From positions 1 through 64,000 of the forward strand of contig CANRBJ010000004.1 of NCBI GenBank assembly GCA_947628815.1: a stretch of DNA of 64,000 bases, in the 5' to 3' direction. A model generated the notes under the pieces. The model was not told the origin of the DNA. It saw only the letters and a list, made by a program, of their open reading frames with translations, and did no database searches. This document shows positions 45,223 through 59,023 of the stretch, piece by piece. Origin of the DNA: an uncultured Clostridia bacterium (GTDB lineage Bacteria > Bacillota > Clostridia > TANB77 > CAG-508). The first letter of the stretch is position 1, and every line of letters starts with the position of its first letter. Position numbers and translations under genes: made by a program.

Positions 45223-48200
45223 TTCTTAAATCCTCCGTAAACATAATTGTTTCTGTTTGTGCATCAATAGCTTCTGCCTTTGTTTTTATTTGAATAATAT
45301 AATGAACAGGTAATTTATCTTTTAATCCTATAACTATTTCATCAGCTATTGCTGGAAGAATTTTTATATTAGCAATATATTTCAATTCTCCATCACTTAA
45401 GTCATCATAGTTTTGTATTACTTCATATAAATCACTTAAATAATCTTTTTCTTTTGAGCATATTGCCATAAGTTGTTTTATGTTTTCAAGTGCAATTCCT
45501 TTTCTTTTATCAATTTTTATTTTAGGATATGTTTGTTTTATTTCATCTCTTAATATTGCAAATTTTTCATCTAAAATAGAATCACCTTCAAATCCCTCTT
45601 CAGTTTGTTCTGCTTTGAACAATTTTAAGACTCTTTCTGCTGGCATAATTTGAGCCTCTTCTTCTGGCATTGCCATTGCAAACAATGAATTATTGCCACG
45701 CTTTGCAAATGAAATTGCACCTTCTTCTTTTTGATTTTTTCTAACAATTCTAACTCTTTCTGGTATTTGTAATATTTCATCAATAAAAATATTGTTGTGT
45801 TTAATTAAATTATAGTCATTTCTATATTCAACATCCCAACTAACTTCATTTTCTTCTTCACTAGCTTCTTTATATTGTCTTTTAAAATAACTTTCCAATG
45901 TTTCATCAGGAGTTAATGTTTTTGTATCACTTCCTATAATATTATTAATAAGTAACATTTTTAAAGTTGATATACCTTTAATTAATGTATTTTTTTCTCC
46001 AATATCTGTTGGGAATAAATTATAAATATATATTTTATCAAATATTTTTTTATTTATTCTATTAATTCTCCCTATTCTTTGTACTACCCTAGTTGGATTA
46101 TATGGTATATCATAATTTATAATAACACCTGCACGATTTAAGTTGAACCCTTCAGAAAGTGCATCTGTAGCTACAATTATATCATAGTCGTTATGTTGTT
46201 CAGTTTCTTTATATGATGCATCAAAATTACGTTTTACAGTAATTCTATCACTATTTGAAGATCCACCAGTATATAGGAATGCTTTAAATCCTTCTTTACT
46301 TAATCTTTCTGCAACATAATTAGCCGTATCAGCAAATCCTGAAAAAATAACAATTTTTCTATTTGTTTTTTCACTTAATAATTTTCTTAATGTTTTCGAA
46401 ACTTCATTATATTTTGGATCATCTCCTAATTTATCTCCAACAAACCAATCATTATATATATCTTTTAAAAGCTCAATGTCTTTTTCAATTGCTTCAATAT
46501 ATTCTTCCTTAAATAATTCTCTTTCAAAAGGAATAGCTTTCTTTTTAATTTTATCTAAATCTAATATTTCATCTTCACTATTTATTTCATCCAAAGTCAT
46601 TTGAATTTCTTCTTCATTAGGATCAGATAAATAGCCTGATTTCTTAATAGGTACATATCCTTTATCCCACCATTTTTTTATTGCCTCATAAGACTTTAAT
46701 ATTGATGTTAGTGTTGCTTTGAATGAAGCCTTTGAGCTCTCAAATCTAGTAACTAATAGTCGTTTTATAAACTGAGCTAGGTTACCTTGGAATAATTGTA
46801 TGTTCATCTCACCAAATAGTTCACCATATTTTGCATTAAATGCATTTATGTCTTTTAAATAATATGATGGATTATATCTTGCACAATTAAATTGATTACT
46901 TAATCTATCCAAAGTTTTAATATATAAATCTCTAATATCACCTAAATCATATTCAACAAGATTTGGACCTATTATTTCTGGAAATTCAATCTTTTGCATT
47001 TTTAAATCTTCATCGTATTCTTTAATTTGTTTTAAATCTATTCTGCTTCTTCTAATTATTACAGGATCAATCATAACCCTTAATTCATCACTTAATTTGT
47101 TTAATTCACATTTTATTGAATCACTTAAATTTTTCTTTCCCTCTTTCTCTAATCTATTATATTTTGCTATTAATTCATGAAATCTTATTCCTAAATTATC
47201 GACAGTATTTATTGTAGATCTACTTGGAGTTTGGAATAATTTAATTAATGCAAATAAATCTTGTGGTCTATTATTATATGGTGTTGCAGTTAATAGTATA
47301 ACTTTATTATCTGGATTAGATCTTGTTAATTGATGGAGCATTTGATAATCATTACTTAATTCATTTCTATATCTATGTGCCTCATCTAATATATATAATA
47401 TTGGTTCTGGATTATCTGAATAATTATTATATATCTCTTCAATTTTTCCACTACTATATACCTTCACACCTCTTAATCCAAATTCTTGTTGATAATCATT
47501 CCATTGATCAACTAAATGTGGTGGTGCAATTATAACTGTTTTTTGCATGTCAAGATTATATGCAATAGCTGATGCTATTATTGATTTTCCTAAACCAACA
47601 ACATCAGCAATAATAACACCATTATTTTTATTTATACAATCCACTCCTAATTTTATTGCATCTAGTTGATATTTTAAATTAAAAAATTTTCCATTTGTAA
47701 TATCTGATGGTGTATTAATATCATTACTATCTGATGAATTAAATAATTCATATAATATTCTAGTATAAATCTTATATGGTTCTGGTTGAGCAAAAATCCA
47801 TAATTTTTCTTTCAATTTTTTTTCAAAATCTTTATTTCCATCTTTTATACATATATCAATACTTTTACTATCATTCCATAAATCTTCAAATTTAGATTTA
47901 TATTCATCATATTTATCATTATCAGAAAAACGTTCATTCATTTCTCCTTGCCCAAGTAAACCATTAAATGTAAAATTTGATGATCCTGAAAAAACGACTC
48001 CCTTTTGGTCTCCAAAACATGAATATTCTTCTTTATTTGTTATAATGTAAGCTTTTGCATGGTTTTGAACCGCAGTTAAACGAATTTCTAATGAACCATT
48101 TTTTATTTTTTCTAAAAACATTTTAAACACATTTTGACTATCAGTACTATCAAATTGTTCCGATAGTGATGATTTATTAAATAGGTCTATAAAACTTTTA

Positions 48201-48496
48201 GTATACGCCTCTTTCTTTTGTAAATTGTTTAGTTTTCCATATCCTCTAATTGCATAAGTTTCTAGTGACTCATCTAAGTCATCTTTAACCGCACGACACA
48301 ATTCTTCTATTGCTAATGGATCTATCGTATTGCCAACCAAAATTCTTATTTTTTTATCTTTCAATTCATCCGCTAATGCATTAAATCCTGAAAAATAAAA
48401 AAATGCAGTTAATATATCGACACTTTCTGCTTGATTCAATGCATTTCTTAATGAATCTATCATCTTTTTTTCTCGATTATCTATTATTGATGCCAT
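45209..48496 (-). CDS. PLD-like nuclease domain fused to SNF2-type helicase
   Basis: N-terminal VDILTAFFYFSGFNAL...NHAKAYIIT..FSGSSNFTFNGL; GVIIADVVGLGKSIIASAIAYNL, ILDEAHRYRN, DALSEGFNLNRAGVIINYDIPYNPTRVVQRIGRINR. Confidence 0.9.
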   Translation of the reverse strand: MASIIDNREKKMIDSLRNALNQAESVDILTAFFYFSGFNALADELKDKKIRILVGNTIDPLAIEELCRAVKDDLDESLETYAIRGYGKLNNLQKKEAYTKSFIDLFNKSSLSEQFDSTDSQNVFKMFLEKIKNGSLEIRLTAVQNHAKAYIITNKEEYSCFGDQKGVVFSGSSNFTFNGLLGQGEMNERFSDNDKYDEYKSKFEDLWNDSKSIDICIKDGNKDFEKKLKEKLWIFAQPEPYKIYTRILYELFNSSDSNDINTPSDITNGKFFNLKYQLDAIKLGVDCINKNNGVIIADVVGLGKSIIASAIAYNLDMQKTVIIAPPHLVDQWNDYQQEFGLRGVKVYSSGKIEEIYNNYSDNPEPILYILDEAHRYRNELSNDYQMLHQLTRSNPDNKVILLTATPYNNRPQDLFALIKLFQTPSRSTINTVDNLGIRFHELIAKYNRLEKEGKKNLSDSIKCELNKLSDELRVMIDPVIIRRSRIDLKQIKEYDEDLKMQKIEFPEIIGPNLVEYDLGDIRDLYIKTLDRLSNQFNCARYNPSYYLKDINAFNAKYGELFGEMNIQLFQGNLAQFIKRLLVTRFESSKASFKATLTSILKSYEAIKKWWDKGYVPIKKSGYLSDPNEEEIQMTLDEINSEDEILDLDKIKKKAIPFERELFKEEYIEAIEKDIELLKDIYNDWFVGDKLGDDPKYNEVSKTLRKLLSEKTNRKIVIFSGFADTANYVAERLSKEGFKAFLYTGGSSNSDRITVKRNFDASYKETEQHNDYDIIVATDALSEGFNLNRAGVIINYDIPYNPTRVVQRIGRINRINKKIFDKIYIYNLFPTDIGEKNTLIKGISTLKMLLINNIIGSDTKTLTPDETLESYFKRQYKEASEEENEVSWDVEYRNDYNLIKHNNIFIDEILQIPERVRIVRKNQKEEGAISFAKRGNNSLFAMAMPEEEAQIMPAERVLKLFKAEQTEEGFEGDSILDEKFAILRDEIKQTYPKIKIDKRKGIALENIKQLMAICSKEKDYLSDLYEVIQNYDDLSDGELKYIANIKILPAIADEIVIGLKDKLPVHYIIQIKTKAEAIDAQTETIMFTEDLRNDND

Positions 48497-48722
48497 ATAT
48501 ATTCTCTCCTTTTTATATTCTTAAATAAATCTTGAAATATATCAAGCAAAGTAAAAATTTAAGTTGTCATTTTATTTCTCTAACTTATTTATAATAATAT
48601 TATTATATTTTATATCATAAAAAGACATTTTTCTCAACAAAATCAAATAATTTGCTTTACATTTTTTCATTTTTTAGTGTTATTCCATAACACAATAGAA
48701 AGTTTATAGTCTCGTTTAAAAT

Positions 48723-51700
48723 TTATAATAAGTATCGTTTGATAACTCCTTCAATTTTTACTGTATCTATTCCACCTTTTTCATCATCATAAGTTACAAT
48801 TAAATTTTTTCCCTCTATGATTCCGTTTTCTTCATAAACTTTTTTCTTTGCTTCCCAATGCATTTTATAATTTATATCAGTCATCATACCACAATGTTCC
48901 CAATACCATATATCACCTAAATCTGTTTTTATTGTAAAATCAGGAATTCGAATACTATTATCTTTTAAAATTAATTCTTTTTCGTAGTAATATTTAATGT
49001 CACCTTTTCTTTCATAATCATATAAAATATTAGCAATAATTACCTCAGACTTTGATCTAACTAAATCACCTTTAAGTGTTTTGTGTATTTTATTTTCATC
49101 AAAATATTTATTATTATATATAACAACACTTGGTCTTTTTTCTTTTATTTCTGAAAATAAATCTGTTAGCCTTTGTGCAATATTGGAATTATCATCTGTA
49201 GAATAATATAATAATTTATACGGCTCATCATTATATAAAATTATTATATTATCAATTTGTCTAGTTAAAGCTGTATATAACATTTCTTTTGAAATCATTC
49301 TACTATCTTTGTCTAAAACTAATATAACTGTATTAAATTGACTTCCTTGAGCTTTATGTACTGTTAATGCATATGCTAATTCTAAAATAGCATCACGTTC
49401 CTCACTAAACTCTGATGGATTATAGGCATAATCAATACCTAATTGAGATGAAAATTCAACATGTAACTGCTTTGTAAAATCACCATTCTTCTTTCCAAAA
49501 TGTAATCCTGCAATTCCTATTTCACCATTTGCAACATATAAATATTCTGTTTTATTATTATTAGAATTATATCCATTCCTTCTTTTATTAATTACATTAA
49601 TAACTTTATCACCATATACTATTTTCTCAGCACCTAAACTTTTGCATATTACTTTATACGGTCCATATTTTTTTGATAACTCTATAAAATTAGATTTATA
49701 TTTTTCATGTATTAATTTATTTATACTAACTACTCCATGTGGCATATTTTTAACAGGTGACAGTATTTGCCATCTTTCAACATTTTTACTACATCCTAAA
49801 TTAAAATAATTATATCTATTTTCATATGTAATTGCACCAAGAGATTCATTAAATCCGCAAATATCATCAATATCTTTTAATTTTAATTCTTTAACTAAAA
49901 TTTCCAATATTTTCTTTTCTAATTCTTCCTTATTTTCCCATTTTTGAAATTTAATTCTATTTTGGTTACTATCTATTATATTTGATATAATATTATCCTG
50001 CATTTCTGCATTATCAATAAACATATTTGAAAATTCTACATCAAGCATATTATCTATTCCTTTTTGTCTTCTGTTAACAATTAGTTTTTTATAGTTTTTA
50101 GGGAATTTTTCTTCAAGCAAATTAATCAAATCAACAAAAGGCTTACCTGCACCTATAGGTGGTAATTGATTTGAATCACCCACAAAAATTATTCTCCTAG
50201 CCGTTTTTATAGCTTGAATAAGAGCTCCAAACATTTCTTCAGTTAGCATAGATGACTCATCAATAATTACTGTTTCTGGAACATCTGCATCCTTATCTGA
50301 TAAAATATATTTCATATTTTCAAAACTAAATCTACCACTTTTAGATAAAAATTGCGCAGTGTTATATGTTTCAAAATTAATTGCATTTTCTCCCATACTT
50401 TCCTTTAATCTCACCGCAGCCTTTCCAGTTGGTGCTAAAAGCAGAACTCCATTATTCTTAATTTCTGGCAAGTTACAAAAAATTGATAATACTGTTGTTT
50501 TACCTGTCCCTGCTCCTCCAGTAAGAGCAAATATTCGCGATTTTGACATTTTATTAAGAGCATCTATTTTTTCCTTTCTAGCATTTAGTTCCTGTAATTT
50601 GGCATTTTTATTTTTTTCTTTAACTTCCCCAAAAAAATCGTTGACTATTTTTTCCCAATCAATATCTAATTCTAATGATGTTGCATTTAATCTTTTATTT
50701 ATATTTTTTTCAATAATTGTTTCATATTCCTGTAAGCGAACCAATTTATAGTAATTTGAATTATCTTTTAGTTCTTTTACATCAATCTCATCTGCAAAAA
50801 ATTCATTATAAGATAATAAATTATTCTTATTAAATTCTGCTTTTATCTTTATAATCGAATTTGTATTTTCATTATAATCTTCTAGCAATTCCATTAATTT
50901 ATTAATCGGCAAAATTGTATTACCATTTTGAGCTTCATTTTCCAATAAAGATACTAATAAAGCTCTAATTCTTCTTTTATCGTTTACTCCATTCATAGCA
51001 CTTTGAGTTTCTATAAGATAGTCTTTTTTTAATAATGGAATAAAATACATGGCAAAATCTACCTTTTTAATTGATATACATATACTATTTATTAGTCTTG
51101 TTTTTTCATATAATAAATATGGATTATTAATTATCGCTTTATTAGAGAAATCCCCTTTTATAGAATTTTTCTTTAATATTTCAATTCTTTTTTCTTCATT
51201 AAAAATTGTATCTGCTTGCAATGCATTTAATGAAAATCTTGATAAAAGTCTGAATAATTCTTTTTGTTCTTCTGTTAAAATATTCTTCCAAGTATTTTGA
51301 TCCTTTTCTTCAATATTTTTTGAAAATCTATCCTCTAAATATTCTTGCGGATTTTCCATCACTTTATCAAAATAATCCCATAAATTCTCATTTCTTTGTT
51401 TTGCATTTTTTAATATCTCTTCTCCAAGTGGAAATGCTCCTCTATTTATTCCTAAAGCATAAAGCATTGGACAAAATCCTGGATATTCTCCTCTTTGTTC
51501 CAAAACAATATCTAATTTTTTTTCTAACCAATTTATTACATTACTATAATCTCTATTAAGAATTGAAGAAATTGTTTTATAAGTTTTTATACATTTTAAG
51601 ATTATTTCAATTACACTATCATAAGATACATGTTCTGCTGCATAAGAAAACTCGTCAAACGCTTCTTGTGGTGCAAAAACAATAATCGAATTATAATCAA

Positions 51701-52466
51701 AATCTATATCATTTTTCGTTTTCTCGTATATTTCTTTATAAGGAATAATAAATCCATTATTGTTATCCTCTCTTATTGAGTGACTTACCATTGTTTCCCA
51801 TGTTAAAGAGTTAAGTTCTGGATGTTGTTCATTTATATATTCTTTTACACCTGTTAGCTTTAGAATATCTCCTATACCTATAATAACTCTTCCTGGTTCA
51901 TCTGTATATGGTATCTGTTTTGCATATACTATACACAAAGATTCATTTGGAATAACATTTTTATAAAAAGCTTTAAAAATTTCCCCTTGATTATGCTTTG
52001 TTTGAATCCATGTAGTTGTAATATTAATTGGCTCAATTTTATCATTATAATCAATATCATAATACTTTGATTTTTCCTCAATATTATCTTTCATTGTCCA
52101 AAAATATGGTCTGCTTGGCAATGAATATGGCGGATATTTAACCTCTACAGATTTAAAGTCTTTATAGTTTTCATAAATATCTTTAAAAAATGAATATCTA
52201 CTATCAAAATATCTTTCTTTATAAGGGTGATCTGAAATTCTTGTTATTTCAGATTTATTCATAAACGCAGCACCTTCATTTATACACGGAATATAAGTGT
52301 GATTTTTCAAGCATTGTCCACATATCTTATTTTCTATTTCATCATTTTTATTTTCGGATATATTATTTAACTTTAAACATGAAATATTCTCGCTTGGTTT
52401 TTTACAAATAGTTCCATCCCAACCGTTATCATGCCATGGAACTCTTATTGATATATGTTGTGCCAT
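48723..52466 (-). CDS. RecD-like superfamily 1 helicase with C-terminal restriction-endonuclease-like domain
   Basis: ALTGGAGTGKTTVLSIF, VIIDESSML, GDSNQLPPIGAG, YALTVHKAQGSQF; C-terminal RSKSEVIIANILYDY..RIPDFTIKTDLGDIWYWEHCGM. Confidence 0.87.
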   Translation of the reverse strand: MAQHISIRVPWHDNGWDGTICKKPSENISCLKLNNISENKNDEIENKICGQCLKNHTYIPCINEGAAFMNKSEITRISDHPYKERYFDSRYSFFKDIYENYKDFKSVEVKYPPYSLPSRPYFWTMKDNIEEKSKYYDIDYNDKIEPINITTTWIQTKHNQGEIFKAFYKNVIPNESLCIVYAKQIPYTDEPGRVIIGIGDILKLTGVKEYINEQHPELNSLTWETMVSHSIREDNNNGFIIPYKEIYEKTKNDIDFDYNSIIVFAPQEAFDEFSYAAEHVSYDSVIEIILKCIKTYKTISSILNRDYSNVINWLEKKLDIVLEQRGEYPGFCPMLYALGINRGAFPLGEEILKNAKQRNENLWDYFDKVMENPQEYLEDRFSKNIEEKDQNTWKNILTEEQKELFRLLSRFSLNALQADTIFNEEKRIEILKKNSIKGDFSNKAIINNPYLLYEKTRLINSICISIKKVDFAMYFIPLLKKDYLIETQSAMNGVNDKRRIRALLVSLLENEAQNGNTILPINKLMELLEDYNENTNSIIKIKAEFNKNNLLSYNEFFADEIDVKELKDNSNYYKLVRLQEYETIIEKNINKRLNATSLELDIDWEKIVNDFFGEVKEKNKNAKLQELNARKEKIDALNKMSKSRIFALTGGAGTGKTTVLSIFCNLPEIKNNGVLLLAPTGKAAVRLKESMGENAINFETYNTAQFLSKSGRFSFENMKYILSDKDADVPETVIIDESSMLTEEMFGALIQAIKTARRIIFVGDSNQLPPIGAGKPFVDLINLLEEKFPKNYKKLIVNRRQKGIDNMLDVEFSNMFIDNAEMQDNIISNIIDSNQNRIKFQKWENKEELEKKILEILVKELKLKDIDDICGFNESLGAITYENRYNYFNLGCSKNVERWQILSPVKNMPHGVVSINKLIHEKYKSNFIELSKKYGPYKVICKSLGAEKIVYGDKVINVINKRRNGYNSNNNKTEYLYVANGEIGIAGLHFGKKNGDFTKQLHVEFSSQLGIDYAYNPSEFSEERDAILELAYALTVHKAQGSQFNTVILVLDKDSRMISKEMLYTALTRQIDNIIILYNDEPYKLLYYSTDDNSNIAQRLTDLFSEIKEKRPSVVIYNNKYFDENKIHKTLKGDLVRSKSEVIIANILYDYERKGDIKYYYEKELILKDNSIRIPDFTIKTDLGDIWYWEHCGMMTDINYKMHWEAKKKVYEENGIIEGKNLIVTYDDEKGGIDTVKIEGVIKRYLL

Positions 52467-52574
52467 ATTAAATTCCTCCATTTTATTATTTTTTTCTGTT
52501 TTAGCACTTAATATTGGTCAAATTAGCATTTATTTATAGCGAAGAAAGATGCTCTTAGGCATCTTTCTTCATAT

Positions 52575-53225
52575 CTACATCTTTCTAAAAACACCACTAA
52601 CCTTACCAAGTATCTTACAATCTGGAACAATGATTGGATCCATTGTAGAATTTTCTGGTTGCAAACGGATATGGTCTTGTTCTTTATAGAAAGTCTTAAC
52701 TGTTGCTTCATCTTCTATTAAAGCAACTACAATTTCTCCGTTATTTGCTGTGTTTTGTTTTCTAACAAGAATGTAGTCTCCATCTAGAATTCCTGCTTCT
52801 ATCATACTTTCTCCTCTTACTGTAAGCATAAAAGATTCGCTGTTTCCTACGAAATCTATTGGAATTGGAAATGTATCGGTTACATTTTCTACTGCTAAAA
52901 TTGGTGCACCTGCTGTAATTTTTCCAATTACAGGAACTTCTACCATTTCTTTTCCAGAATAGAATTCTTTCATTGCCATTTGATTTTTGTTTTCTCCACC
53001 TTTTAATAGTTTTAATGTTCTACCCTTTTGTGATTCTTTCTTAATGTACCCTTTTTCTTCTAGTTTTGCAAGATATCCATGTACAGTTGCTGTTGATTTT
53101 AATCCTACTGCTTTTCCAATTTCTCTAACAGATGGTGGATAACTGTTTATTGCTATTTGTTTTTCAATAAATTTTAAAATTGCTTTTTCTCTCTTATTTA
53201 GTTCGTTTGAATCTTTTTTTCTCAT
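52575..53225 (-). CDS. lexA: LexA repressor
   Basis: [51 protein letters not shown]; peptidase S24 domain. Confidence 0.96.
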   Translation of the reverse strand: MRKKDSNELNKREKAILKFIEKQIAINSYPPSVREIGKAVGLKSTATVHGYLAKLEEKGYIKKESQKGRTLKLLKGGENKNQMAMKEFYSGKEMVEVPVIGKITAGAPILAVENVTDTFPIPIDFVGNSESFMLTVRGESMIEAGILDGDYILVRKQNTANNGEIVVALIEDEATVKTFYKEQDHIRLQPENSTMDPIIVPDCKILGKVSGVFRKM

Positions 53226-53317
53226 TATTCAAATCACTCCCTTTTTTCTATTCGCCATAATCGTATCACAAAAAATAAAAAAAGTCAAACAAAAGTTTGA
53301 ACTTTTTTTATTTTTTA

Positions 53318-55611
<2,294 letters not shown>

Positions 55612-55704
55612 ATATCTCTTCCGTCCCTTCTTTAAAACTAATTTTTATTATACTCTAATTTTATAAAAAAAACAACTCCATATTTGGAGTTGTCCTTATA
55701 ATAT

Positions 55705-55980
55705 TTAAGCATCTTTAATAACTTCGCTTACTGGATAAACACTAATTTTTTTCTTATCTCTACCCAATCTTTCAAATTTAACTGTTCCATCAACTAATGC
55801 ATATAATGTATCATCTTTACCAATACCAACATTAGTTCCTGGATGCATATGAGTTCCTCTTTGTCTCATCAAAATATTACCTGCTAAAACAAATTGCCCA
55901 TCAGCACGTTTAACACCAAGACGTTTTGACTCACTGTCTCTACCGTTCTTAACACTACCTTGACCTTTCTTATGAGCCAT
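55705..55980 (-). CDS. rpmA: 50S ribosomal protein L27
   Basis: [29 protein letters not shown]. Confidence 0.97.
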   Translation of the reverse strand: MAHKKGQGSVKNGRDSESKRLGVKRADGQFVLAGNILMRQRGTHMHPGTNVGIGKDDTLYALVDGTVKFERLGRDKKKISVYPVSEVIKDA

Positions 55981-56053
55981 CTTAAATTCACTCCTTCCTA
56001 CAATATGTTGTTATATTTCTCTTTAAAAAATTATCTAAATTACGCTTCCTTTT

Positions 56054-56395
56054 TTAAGCTTTTTCTTCTGCTTTTTTAGCAGATGGCTTTTTAATAGAAG
56101 TAATTTCAACCTTTGTATATGGTTGTCTATGACCTTGTTTTCTTCTATAATTCTTTTTAGGTTTATATTTGAAAACAATGATTTTCTTACCTTTACCGTG
56201 TGCTACAACTTTTCCTTCTACTTTAAAACCTTTAACATAAGGAGCTCCTATTTCAATTTTTTCTCCATCAGATACTAAAACAACATTATCAAAAGTAACT
56301 TTTTCATCAACTTCAACATCTAATTTCTCGAAAAATACTACATCCCCTTCTGCTACTTTATATTGTTTTCCACAGCTTTCAATTATTGCGTACAT
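56054..56395 (-). CDS. rplU: 50S ribosomal protein L21
   Basis: [40 protein letters not shown]. Confidence 0.97.
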   Translation of the reverse strand: MYAIIESCGKQYKVAEGDVVFFEKLDVEVDEKVTFDNVVLVSDGEKIEIGAPYVKGFKVEGKVVAHGKGKKIIVFKYKPKKNYRRKQGHRQPYTKVEITSIKKPSAKKAEEKA

Positions 56396-56627
56396 TTATG
56401 TACACCTCCCTTTTTTGTATACTCGCTAATCCCAATTTTTAGGTAGTTAGATTATTTCTAACATTTATGTACCTTAATTAAGCGGATTACAGATTAATAT
56501 TCTACCATACTTTTCCTACTTTGTCAAACATCATTTTTAATTTTTGATTATTTATTTTTTACTTTAATTTTTTGCATAACTATTGACATTTTTACATATA
56601 CTTTGTAAAATAATATTTAATTACACA

Positions 56628-56845
56628 TTTTGCGTTGAAGATGACGAGCAGTTAGAAGTTACTAAACAGAGAGTAAAGGTTATAAGCTGAGAGCCTTTTT
56701 AGAGAGACCTAACTTGAATAACACATCGGAGCAATTTTTTATAGAGTGAAAAAACTTATTATTATAGTAAGTTTTTTAAGCTGGGTGGTACCGCGGAATT
56801 TTAACTTTCGTCCCTGCATTTTTGCAGAAGATGAAAGTTTTTTGT
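56628..56845 (+). promoter_or_regulatory. T-box leader of aspS
   Basis: Canonical gggtggtaccgcgg (56783-56796), followed by terminator-like actttcgtc...gatgaaagttttttg. Confidence 0.92.
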
Positions 56846-56906
56846 TTGTCTTTTGCATTATATTATTAATGAAAGTTTTTAACTTTCAACTTAAGGAGGA
56901 ATTTTT

Positions 56907-58652
56907 ATGTATAGGACACATGATTGTGGAGAAATTCGAATAAGTGATGTAGGAAAAACAGTTTCTATTGCTGGTTGGGTACAAACTATTCGTGATTTAG
57001 GTGGAGTTGTTTTTATTGATGTAAGGGATCAATATGGAATTACTCAAGCTGTTGTTTCAGGAAATGAAAAGCTAGTTGATTTTGTTAGTCATATTCCTTG
57101 CGAATCTACTGTTACTTTAACAGGTATGGTTCGTAAAAGAGATGAAGAAACTTATAACCCAAATATTGCTACTGGTGAGGTAGAAGTTTTTATTGATAAA
57201 ATTGAAATTTTAGGTAAACGAACTAAGTATCTTCCTTTTGAAATTAATTCTTCTAGTGATGTTAGAGAAGATTTACGTTTGCAATATCGTTTTTTGGATT
57301 TGCGATGCGATAAATTAAAGGAAAATCTTATTTTAAGAGCTAAGGTTTTGCAGTATTTACGTTCACAAATGGTTGAACAAGGTTTTTTGGAGGTTCAAAC
57401 ACCTATATTAACTAGTTCTTCTCCTGAAGGTGCTCGTGATTATTTAGTTCCTAGTAGACTTCATGCTGGTAAGTTTTATGCTTTACCCCAAGCCCCTCAA
57501 CAATTTAAACAATTGTTAATGGTTTCTGGAATTGATAAGTACTTTCAAATTGCACCTTGTTTTCGTGATGAAGATGCCCGTGCTGACCGTGCACCCGGCG
57601 AGTTTTATCAGTTAGATATGGAGATGTGTTTCGCAAGCCAAGAAGATGTTTTTAATGTTATGGAACCTGTTATTTATAATACATTTAAAACTTTTTCTAA
57701 TAAAGAAATTGAAAAATATCCATTTCCGCGTATTACTTATAAAGATGCTATGTTAAAATATGGAACAGATAAACCTGATTTAAGAAATCCTCTTGTTATT
57801 ATAGATGTAACAGAATTCTTTAATAGATGTACTTTTAAACCTTTTCATAATAGAACTGTACGTGCTATAAAGGTAAGTGGTCATATGTCTAAGGGATTTC
57901 ATGAAAAAATGCTTGATTATGCTATGTCTATTGGTATGGGTGGCCTTGGTTATTTAGAGGTCCTTGAGGATTTAAGTTATAAAGGCCCTATTGATAAATT
58001 TATTCCTAATGATATGAAGAAAGAATTATTAGAACTTGCTGATTTAAAAGAAAATGACACAATTTTCTTTATCGCAGATAATTTAAAAAGAGCAAATGAA
58101 CTTGCAGGTCAAATTCGTACAGAACTTGGAAAACGATTAGACCTTATAAATGAAGATGTATTTAGCTTCTGTTGGATTATAGATTTTCCAATGTATGAGT
58201 TAAATGATGAAGGAAAATTAGAATTTAGTCATAACCCATTTTCTATGCCACAAGGTGGATTAGATGCATTAAATAATATGGAACCACTTGATATTTTAGC
58301 ATACCAATATGATATTGTTTGTAACGGAATTGAGCTTTCTTCGGGAGCTGTTCGTAACCATGATATTTCTATTATGGAAAAGGCTTTTGAAATTGGTGGT
58401 TATACGAAAGAACAATTACAAGAAAGATTTGGAGCCCTTTATACAGCCTTTCAATATGGTGCGCCTCCACACGCTGGAATTGCACCTGGTATAGATAGAA
58501 TGCTTATGCTTTTAACCGGTGAAGATACAATTCGTGAAGTAATTGCTTTCCCATTAAACAGCAAAGCACAAGATTTATTAATGGGAGCACCTGGAAAAGT
58601 AAGTAACGCGCAACTTCGTGATGTTCATATTAAGTTAGATATAAAAGAGTAG
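56907..58652 (+). CDS. aspS: Aspartyl-tRNA synthetase
   Basis: MYRTHDCGEIRISDVGKTVSIAGWVQTIRDLGGVVFIDVRDQYG; GIAPGIDRMLMLL. Confidence 0.97.
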   Translation: MYRTHDCGEIRISDVGKTVSIAGWVQTIRDLGGVVFIDVRDQYGITQAVVSGNEKLVDFVSHIPCESTVTLTGMVRKRDEETYNPNIATGEVEVFIDKIEILGKRTKYLPFEINSSSDVREDLRLQYRFLDLRCDKLKENLILRAKVLQYLRSQMVEQGFLEVQTPILTSSSPEGARDYLVPSRLHAGKFYALPQAPQQFKQLLMVSGIDKYFQIAPCFRDEDARADRAPGEFYQLDMEMCFASQEDVFNVMEPVIYNTFKTFSNKEIEKYPFPRITYKDAMLKYGTDKPDLRNPLVIIDVTEFFNRCTFKPFHNRTVRAIKVSGHMSKGFHEKMLDYAMSIGMGGLGYLEVLEDLSYKGPIDKFIPNDMKKELLELADLKENDTIFFIADNLKRANELAGQIRTELGKRLDLINEDVFSFCWIIDFPMYELNDEGKLEFSHNPFSMPQGGLDALNNMEPLDILAYQYDIVCNGIELSSGAVRNHDISIMEKAFEIGGYTKEQLQERFGALYTAFQYGAPPHAGIAPGIDRMLMLLTGEDTIREVIAFPLNSKAQDLLMGAPGKVSNAQLRDVHIKLDIKE

Positions 58653-58659
58653 AACAAAT

Positions 58660-58923
58660 CTACTCTTTTATTCCATTTTCCCATAGTTCATTACATGCTA
58701 TATCTATTTCGTCATTCCAACTAATGCCATATCCGCCTTGATCAACTTTTACTTTTTTAAATAATTCTATGTCCTTTAAGTTTTCAAAAACTTTCCATTT
58801 ATTCATTAACTTTTTTACATCATATAATTTTATTACATTATCAATAAACTCCACTTTAAGTATCATATTCTCTAAGGCTTCTACTTTTTTTACTTTATAT
58901 AACCATAGTTTCTTGACTGTCAA
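58660..58923 (-). CDS. DUF2442 domain protein
   Basis: LWLYKVKKVEALENMILKVEFIDNVIKLYDV...GYGISWNDEIDIACNELWENG. Confidence 0.8.
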   Translation of the reverse strand: MTVKKLWLYKVKKVEALENMILKVEFIDNVIKLYDVKKLMNKWKVFENLKDIELFKKVKVDQGGYGISWNDEIDIACNELWENGIKE

Positions 58924-59023
58924 GTATGAAATAGATAAATATTAAAAGGAAAACCTTCTTGTTTTATTCATTAATTTATGATACAATATGTCCTATAAAT
59001 TGATTTAGGAATAAGGAGTAAAT

